A stretch of DNA of 6,927 bases from Candidatus Rifleibacteriota bacterium (GTDB taxonomy: Bacteria; Riflebacteria; Ozemobacteria; Ozemobacterales; Ozemobacteraceae). The notes under the pieces were generated by a model, which did no database searches, had not been told where the DNA came from, and saw only the letters and a list, made by a program, of their open reading frames with translations. Position numbers and translations under genes: made by a program. Every line of letters starts with the position of its first letter. The stretch's first letter is position 1. Location: contig JAFXRA010000123.1 in NCBI GenBank assembly GCA_017526725.1, positions 1 through 6,927 of the forward strand, read 5' to 3'. Shown piece by piece: positions 1-5,083 of the stretch.

Positions 1-835
1 AATGCTTCCTGTTGAGAAAAAAGATGATGCTCCAACAATTGACGAGTTAATGCTGATGGCAGAAAACAGCGAAAAAGCCGGCAATATAGATTCAATGGAA
101 AAATCGTTAATGTATTCCTCAAGCCAGATAAATGATTTGACAGCATACGATGTAATGATTCCAAAAAATAAAATAGTAGCTGCTCGTTCAGATGTTAAGC
201 CCGACCAGCTTATAAAGATATTCAAGACACATCTATATTCTAGAATTCCAATTTATAAAACAAGTTTGGATGAAATAATCGGTATATTTAATATTAAGGA
301 ATGTCTTAAACTTGATGAAGAAAAACTTAGTTTATTTGATATTAAAAAGCACCTTGTAAAACCAATTTATATTCCTGGAAACGTAACTATTGGCAATTTA
401 ATGGAACAAATGAAAGAAACCCGCATTCATATGGCAGTTGTTGTTAATGAATACGGAGTTACCGACGGAATAGTTACTTTGGAAAACATATTAGAAAGAA
501 TTATCGGCTTGATTGGTGACGAATACGATGATGAAAGCGATCAACTATTAATAAATAACAGTGACAAGAATAATCTTGATTTAGAAATTGATGTAACCCT
601 CTCTTTGCAGGATTTAAGCAAATTACTGATGATTGAATTTTCAAGTGAAGTTCATCATAAAGTAAATACCATTAACGGCTATCTGACTGATGTAAAAGGT
701 GATTTTGTTATGGAAGGCGACGAATTTGATTACGAAGGCTTTCATTTTAAAGTCTTATCAGCTAACAAACATTGTGCTGAAAAGATTAAAGTCACTAAAG
801 TTGTAAAGAAAAAGAGCAAATCTGCTAATAGCTGA
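1..835 (+). CDS. CorC/HlyC-family CBS-pair protein, 5' end outside the window (partial)
   Basis: The visible 277 residues (counted from the ATG at 2) match the cytosolic part of CorC/HlyC/CNNM-type proteins, which are linked to Mg2+/Co2+ export and resistance. A linker (residues 12-45) leads to CBS domain 1 (about 48-105, with DVMIP at 50-54 and RIPIY at 81-85). CBS domain 2 follows (about 115-172, with MAVVVNEYG at 144-152 and the acidic run GDEYDDE at 172-178). A C-terminal CorC_HlyC domain spans about 190-268 (TINGYL at 223-228), then a Lys-rich tail. The ATG at 2 is probably internal: the linker resembles the segment that follows the membrane DUF21 domain in roughly 430-residue family members, and there is no room to see an RBS. 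A short CorC form without DUF21, about 290 residues long, cannot be excluded. The Asp that usually ends each CBS motif is replaced (KEC instead of KDL; TLEN instead of TLED). The gene converges on the MATE gene, with 2 bases between stops. The family is secure; the transported ion is not shown. Confidence 0.88.
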   Translation, partial: MLPVEKKDDAPTIDELMLMAENSEKAGNIDSMEKSLMYSSSQINDLTAYDVMIPKNKIVAARSDVKPDQLIKIFKTHLYSRIPIYKTSLDEIIGIFNIKECLKLDEEKLSLFDIKKHLVKPIYIPGNVTIGNLMEQMKETRIHMAVVVNEYGVTDGIVTLENILERIIGLIGDEYDDESDQLLINNSDKNNLDLEIDVTLSLQDLSKLLMIEFSSEVHHKVNTINGYLTDVKGDFVMEGDEFDYEGFHFKVLSANKHCAEKIKVTKVVKKKSKSANS

Positions 836-837
836 CT

Positions 838-2196
838 TTAACCAACGGCCAGAGCTGTAAAATCATTTGTCTTCTTCTTATAATATTTATACAGAATAAG
901 AAGCCCCAAACCTTTAAGAAAAGTTGATATGCTGATGGCCCACCATATTCCGTTAATCCCCCAGCCTAAATATGTAGCTAAAAACCATGCCAACGGGATT
1001 CTACCAATGGTCAAAGGCATAGTTACAAGAGTTGTCGGAAGCGTTTTACCTAAACCTGTAAAAACCCCATTTAACAGATTTTCATAACACATAAAGATTT
1101 CAAAGACACCTATTATATACAAATAACCTGCACCAGCATCTATCAAATCATAATTGTCAGAAAGCAGCATTATTAAATTATGAGGCAAGAACAAATAGAA
1201 AATCATAAATGGCACAATAGTAATTGAAGATAGATATAGACAATAATCAACAACCTTGTCTATCTTTTGGGTTTCGTGCTTTCCAAGATAAAAACCAACT
1301 AATGAAGTAGAGGCAATACCAAAACCCTGAGCAACAAAATAAGGCAGACTTTCTAATCTATGACAGACACCTACAGCAGAAACCTGAATTACTCCAAATG
1401 GAGTAATCTGTCTCATGAGAATTGGGTATACCATACTCCAAACCCAAGATGCTGCAGCATTTGGCAGACCAATCTTCAAAACTTCTTTTAAATAATGGAA
1501 TTTCTTTATGAAAAAGTATCTTAAGGGAGGAATATAATTTCTCTTACGCAATAAAATTGCTCTAGTAATAAAGGAAACAAGATGACCAATTATTGTAGCA
1601 TAAGCGGCACCCTCTACCCCAAGTTTCGGACAGCCTAGCCATCCAAACATCAGCACCGGGTCCAGGACTCCGTTTATAATTAAGCAAACAATCATAATAA
1701 TGTTGCTTACTTTATTATCTCCATATGAATTGAAAACATTGCCGAAGAGCATATCCAAAAATATGAACGGCATTCCGTATAATAGTATTCTTAAATAATT
1801 TACAGCTATTTGACCAGATTCAGCATCCAGCCCCATCAAATCAAATGGAACCTGAACAAAAGGAAGACAACCAATCAAAATTGTGCAGCCTATTAAAAAA
1901 CCTAGCCAGGAAGACTGAATTATAACTTCCCAACATCTTGAGCGCATCCCTGCCCCATAAAACTGAGATACCAAAGAAGAACATCCGGATGATGGAATAA
2001 GCATTATTGAATAAATAGAACCTATTATAAAACCGGCTGATGCTACTGATGCCACTGCTTGAGCACTAATTTTTTCTATCCAGAAAATATCAATAAAATC
2101 AAAAAGAATTAAACCTAGGAAACCTCCAATAGCTGGGAGGGCAATTCCTAGGATTTCAGATAATAATTCTTTATTTTTTTCTTTTTCAGAAGCCAA
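838..2196 (-). CDS. MATE family efflux transporter
   Basis: This 452-residue, very hydrophobic protein has the usual MATE length and about twelve membrane segments in two similar halves. MATE proteins are inner-membrane antiporters that export drugs, metabolites or peptides using Na+ or H+ gradients. Family-like stretches include SQFYGAGMRS (77-86) in the first half, NGVLDPVLMFG (175-185) after helix 5, the cytoplasmic loop at 215-240 before the second half (GLPNAAAS at 243-250), and GINGIWWA (413-420) near the end. A Lys-rich tail follows the last helix. The chosen start is a TTG at 2194-2196. The frame upstream runs only ten codons to a TGA inside tldE and offers no ATG or GTG, and the next in-frame ATG would remove the first two helices. 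No clear Shine-Dalgarno precedes it, so translation probably depends on coupling to tldE, which stops 4 bases upstream. It is the last gene of the operon. The substrate cannot be read from sequence. Confidence 0.9.
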   Translation of the reverse strand: MASEKEKNKELLSEILGIALPAIGGFLGLILFDFIDIFWIEKISAQAVASVASAGFIIGSIYSIMLIPSSGCSSLVSQFYGAGMRSRCWEVIIQSSWLGFLIGCTILIGCLPFVQVPFDLMGLDAESGQIAVNYLRILLYGMPFIFLDMLFGNVFNSYGDNKVSNIIMIVCLIINGVLDPVLMFGWLGCPKLGVEGAAYATIIGHLVSFITRAILLRKRNYIPPLRYFFIKKFHYLKEVLKIGLPNAAASWVWSMVYPILMRQITPFGVIQVSAVGVCHRLESLPYFVAQGFGIASTSLVGFYLGKHETQKIDKVVDYCLYLSSITIVPFMIFYLFLPHNLIMLLSDNYDLIDAGAGYLYIIGVFEIFMCYENLLNGVFTGLGKTLPTTLVTMPLTIGRIPLAWFLATYLGWGINGIWWAISISTFLKGLGLLILYKYYKKKTNDFTALAVG

Positions 2197-2200
2197 GACT

Positions 2201-3577
2201 TTAGAAACTATCCGCGCTGTCAGTCATCATAACATTTTTGACGACTATATAAGACGGCAACCCCAAAGCAAATGGACTGCGTCTGTCATAAGTATTTGAC
2301 AGATTGTAAGAATCGCTCTTGCTGGAAATTCTAATTATATTATTAAAAATCTTTCCTATTCTTTCTGTAATTCTGCATGAGTATAAAGGAGCCGTAATTT
2401 TTCCATCTTCTATCAATACAGCATTATAGCGGGAACTGCCAGTCAGAATTCCCTTAGTAGGGCTCGGAATACCTACATAATGTATATCTGGGATATAAAG
2501 AATCTTGCCTAACCCTTTTACTGATTCTAATAAATCAGCATCATCCTTGCCCTTTTCAAGAACGACATTGCTTACATATGTCAGAGTATGACCAGTTAAA
2601 GGCTTTTTATATTTTGCTGCAGTCTGAATGTTGTACATTAAACCTTTAAAAATTCCTTTTTCTATTAATGGGAACTTTTCACGTTTTGTTCCTGCATCAT
2701 CAAAAGCCATTCCAAATACAAGATTGCTATCAGGATTATCAATAATTGTTACGGAATCGCCTGCTATTTTATCGCCTATTTTGTTCTTGCAAAGCCATGA
2801 TTCTTTATCTTCATAAGCATGACCGGAAAAACCTATTTCAGTGCAAGCAAAGAGGAATTCAGAAATAGCACCAGGACCAAAAGCAACAGTATATTCACCA
2901 GGTTCAATTTTATAACCTTCATTGTTTTCATATACTGGCAAAAGACCTTTGAAGTGATTAATAACATCTTCTTCTTTAAAATCTTTCAAACACCAGCTTG
3001 AAAGTTCTTTCTTCAATTCCCATCTTTTTACAGGATGCTGAAGAACCATAATAAGTTTCTGGTCTGTTCCTAGATGCCAGGCTTCGTATTTATTGGCAGT
3101 AGAAACCATAAATATTTCTACAGAACCGCTTGACCAAGAGCCAGAATAGCTATATTGATTTCCAGTTTCTTCAATTATTTTTTTAAAGAAATGAACCTTA
3201 TAATCGGAATCAAGATTTTCCAATACTTCTTCATATTGGTCAGATTTTTCAATATTTTCAGAAGGCCCTTTCAATAATGGCTGATAATCACTTTCAAAGC
3301 CGAATTCTGCCTTTTCTACAGCTATTTCAAGAGCTTTTTTTACATATTCAGCTGATTCAATTGCACCCATCTGAGTATGATTTCCAATTTTTTTGCCCTT
3401 TAAAACTTCAATCTGAAGTCTGGATAAATATTCAGAAGTGTTTAAAGAAACAGAACTGTTTCCAATTCTCATTAAATGACTTTTTTCTATATGCAAATGG
3501 AAACTGGCTTGTATTCCCTTTTCTGCGGCATAATCGCGTATTTCTCTTATATAATCAAAAGCTTTGCAGTTTCTCAT
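2201..3577 (-). CDS. tldE: TldE/PmbA-like subunit of the TldD/TldE peptidase
   Basis: This 458-residue protein belongs to the TldD/PmbA family (peptidase family U62) and is close to the 450 residues of E. coli TldE. In characterised systems TldE pairs with TldD in a cytosolic heterodimer that degrades unfolded peptides, trims the microcin B17 leader and removes CcdA. TldE itself lacks the zinc site. The sequence fits: an N-terminal domain (about 1-200), then the C-terminal domain starting near GEYTVAFGPGA (227-237), FDDAGT at 292-297 (the family FD.EGT position), IEKGIFKG (305-312) and an ending LGLPSYIVVKN that matches the family's C-terminal strand. There is no HExxxH anywhere; the corresponding stretch reads ISEFLFACTEIGFSG. 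The ATG at 3575-3577 is preceded by GAGAG with 7 bases of spacing, inside the end of tldD. It lies 4 bases after the tldD stop and 4 before the MATE start. The TldE role rests on the missing zinc motif plus pairing with tldD. Confidence 0.88.
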   Translation of the reverse strand: MRNCKAFDYIREIRDYAAEKGIQASFHLHIEKSHLMRIGNSSVSLNTSEYLSRLQIEVLKGKKIGNHTQMGAIESAEYVKKALEIAVEKAEFGFESDYQPLLKGPSENIEKSDQYEEVLENLDSDYKVHFFKKIIEETGNQYSYSGSWSSGSVEIFMVSTANKYEAWHLGTDQKLIMVLQHPVKRWELKKELSSWCLKDFKEEDVINHFKGLLPVYENNEGYKIEPGEYTVAFGPGAISEFLFACTEIGFSGHAYEDKESWLCKNKIGDKIAGDSVTIIDNPDSNLVFGMAFDDAGTKREKFPLIEKGIFKGLMYNIQTAAKYKKPLTGHTLTYVSNVVLEKGKDDADLLESVKGLGKILYIPDIHYVGIPSPTKGILTGSSRYNAVLIEDGKITAPLYSCRITERIGKIFNNIIRISSKSDSYNLSNTYDRRSPFALGLPSYIVVKNVMMTDSADSF

Positions 3578-3581
3578 GGAT

Positions 3582-5066
3582 TTACTCTCTTTCTCCGGTT
3601 ATCACATTATCTACTCTAAATACAGGAACTCCATGCCCTAATTCCAAAGCCTGATTAGGTTCACCTTTACCGCAATTGTCTACCTGCCAAACTTCCCAAG
3701 TAGAACTATCGCCGACAGCAGAAACTTTATTATAAAAATCAAGAGTATGTCCTTGATAACTTGGATTTCTCAACATTCTTGTTCTTTTTCCATTTTTAAC
3801 TTCCCAGGCTATTTCGCAGGCAAAATGGAAATGCTCTCTGTTAGAACCAATAGACCAGGATAACGGAGTATCTACAATGATTCCATCTTCAGTAGAAGCA
3901 ATAATATCATCTAGAGTGCCGTCATTTCCAGGAAGTATATTGACATTAGACATTCTGTCTATTGGAGCTCTATAAAATGCTGTTGACCTTGCACAGCCGC
4001 CGCTATTCTTGAATAATTCAAAACCTGCTTTCTGATTAGCCTCAGAAATCATTGACCTTGAACTAATAGCATTTACCAGTATTCCTTTATCAATAAGCAG
4101 ATAGTTGCCTTCTTTGGTTCCTTCATCATCAAAACCAAAGGTTCCTGGTGAATTGAATATATCGCCGCCAGCAGAAACGCTGAGCTTTTCTGAACCATAT
4201 CTGAGTTTTCCAAAAGAATTCAAAGTTACAAAAGAACCGCCGGCATAGGACAATTCATAACCGAGAATTCTGTCTAATTCAAGTGGATGGCCGATGGTTT
4301 CATGAACCTGAAGAAAACCCTGTCCAGGAAGAACAATAACGGAACGTCTGCCGTATTTAAGTTCATCAGCATTAATCAATTCAGAAAGTTCATTCTTTAT
4401 TCTCAAAGCATGAGAAGAAAAGAATTCGGGGTTTTGAAACATTTCATAACCTCTGGTTCCATCTCCTTTTGAAAATAAATCATGACTTCTTTTTTGTGCT
4501 TGGCCATCTTTATCAATAGCAGCAATTTCCATGTGAGCAAAAACATCTCTGATATTTCGCTCAATTTCAGTTCCTTCACTATTGAAGAAATTAATCTTGC
4601 TGCGCTGGAACTGAACTCTGATTGATCGCTGGACAATCCAGCTTTCATTGATATTGTCATCTATAGATTTTAGAAAATCTAATTTATCTTTTAAAGGAAC
4701 ATCAAAATAGTCTTGTTTTACAGGAGAGGAATAAACTTCTTTATGAGCAGGTTCATGCCCCATATCAAGTTTAATCTTTACTAATTTAGAGGCTGTAATC
4801 GCATTTTTTTCAGCTAAATCAAAACATTCATCAATAGAAGAAATATCACTAGCTGCAGCAAAGCCCCAGGCTCCGCCTGACAATACTCTAACACCTATTC
4901 CACTTTCGAACACTGTTCTATTAGTTTCAAGATTGCCATCTGCAAGTATCAATTCTTCTAAATCATCGTTAGAATAATATCTTACATCAACATATTCAAC
5001 TCCATGCTGAGTAAGTCTATTAATATTTATTTTTATCTTATCTTTTAATTCAGCTGAAAAAGACAT
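3582..5066 (-). CDS. tldD: TldD zinc metallopeptidase (TldD/TldE complex catalytic subunit)
   Basis: This is the catalytic subunit of the TldD/TldE peptidase, a cytosolic zinc protease with an active site enclosed in the heterodimer that cleaves unfolded peptides. With the ATG at 5064-5066 it has 494 residues (E. coli TldD has 481). The zinc motif HETIGH is at 255-260 (bases 4287-4304), followed by PLELDR. The family's third ligand is a Cys near the C-terminus, seen here as NCGKGEP with Cys465. Other family marks are FDDEGT (312-317), IDKGIL (325-330), DGIIV (394-398) and the closing VPVFRVDNV (480-488). A TTG directly in front of the ATG (5067-5069) is an alternative start that adds one residue. 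AAAGGGG (5077-5083) lies 10 bases from the ATG and 7 from the TTG, so spacing does not settle the choice; ATG is preferred as the stronger codon. The SD overlaps the stop codon of the upstream sensor gene, which suggests translational coupling. tldE follows after 4 bases. Confidence 0.93.
   Translation of the reverse strand: MSFSAELKDKIKININRLTQHGVEYVDVRYYSNDDLEELILADGNLETNRTVFESGIGVRVLSGGAWGFAAASDISSIDECFDLAEKNAITASKLVKIKLDMGHEPAHKEVYSSPVKQDYFDVPLKDKLDFLKSIDDNINESWIVQRSIRVQFQRSKINFFNSEGTEIERNIRDVFAHMEIAAIDKDGQAQKRSHDLFSKGDGTRGYEMFQNPEFFSSHALRIKNELSELINADELKYGRRSVIVLPGQGFLQVHETIGHPLELDRILGYELSYAGGSFVTLNSFGKLRYGSEKLSVSAGGDIFNSPGTFGFDDEGTKEGNYLLIDKGILVNAISSRSMISEANQKAGFELFKNSGGCARSTAFYRAPIDRMSNVNILPGNDGTLDDIIASTEDGIIVDTPLSWSIGSNREHFHFACEIAWEVKNGKRTRMLRNPSYQGHTLDFYNKVSAVGDSSTWEVWQVDNCGKGEPNQALELGHGVPVFRVDNVITGERE
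3585..3589 (-). promoter_or_regulatory. Shine-Dalgarno of tldE inside the tldD 3' end
   Basis: GAGAG on the - strand lies 7 bases before the tldE ATG and within the last codons of tldD. This supports the ATG at 3577 and tight coupling of the two subunits, as expected for a heterodimer made in equal amounts. A GGAG at 3593-3596 is 15 bases from the ATG, which is too far to be the main site. Confidence 0.55.
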
Positions 5067-5076
5067 CAATATAGAT

Positions 5077-5083
5077 CCCCTTT
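5077..5083 (-). promoter_or_regulatory. Shine-Dalgarno of tldD, overlapping the upstream stop codon
   Basis: On the - strand this reads AAAGGGG and shares its AA with the TAA stop of the sensor gene (5082-5084). The spacing is 7 bases to a TTG and 10 to the adjoining ATG. The overlap suggests that ribosomes finishing the regulator help to start tldD. Confidence 0.65.

Noticed and set aside
803..826. Possible terminator for the - strand operon: AGCA/TGCT hairpin (815-826) followed by a T-rich run
   Set aside because: The stem is only 4 base pairs and the T-run is interrupted. It also sits in the Lys-rich, A-rich end of the corC-like gene, where T-runs on the other strand are expected by chance.
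874..903. 8-bp perfect inverted repeat CTTCTTAT/ATAAGAAG with a 14-base loop
   Set aside because: It is AT-rich, has no T-tract on either side, and lies in the codons for the MATE C-terminal helix and Lys-rich tail. It is weak as a terminator and probably coincidence.
3277..3654. 125-codon + strand ORF opposite tldE and tldD
   Set aside because: It runs antisense across the junction of two well-supported genes, its translation matches no family I recognise, and no ribosome site supports it.
4403..4660. 85-codon - strand ORF inside tldD in another frame
   Set aside because: It is fully nested in tldD's coding sequence, and its composition and lack of domain look like an out-of-frame read.
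2201..5066. RiPP (microcin-like) biosynthesis cluster around TldD/TldE
   Set aside because: No precursor peptide, cyclodehydratase or other modification gene is present, and there is no intergenic space for a small precursor. TldD/TldE is also widespread as a housekeeping protease.
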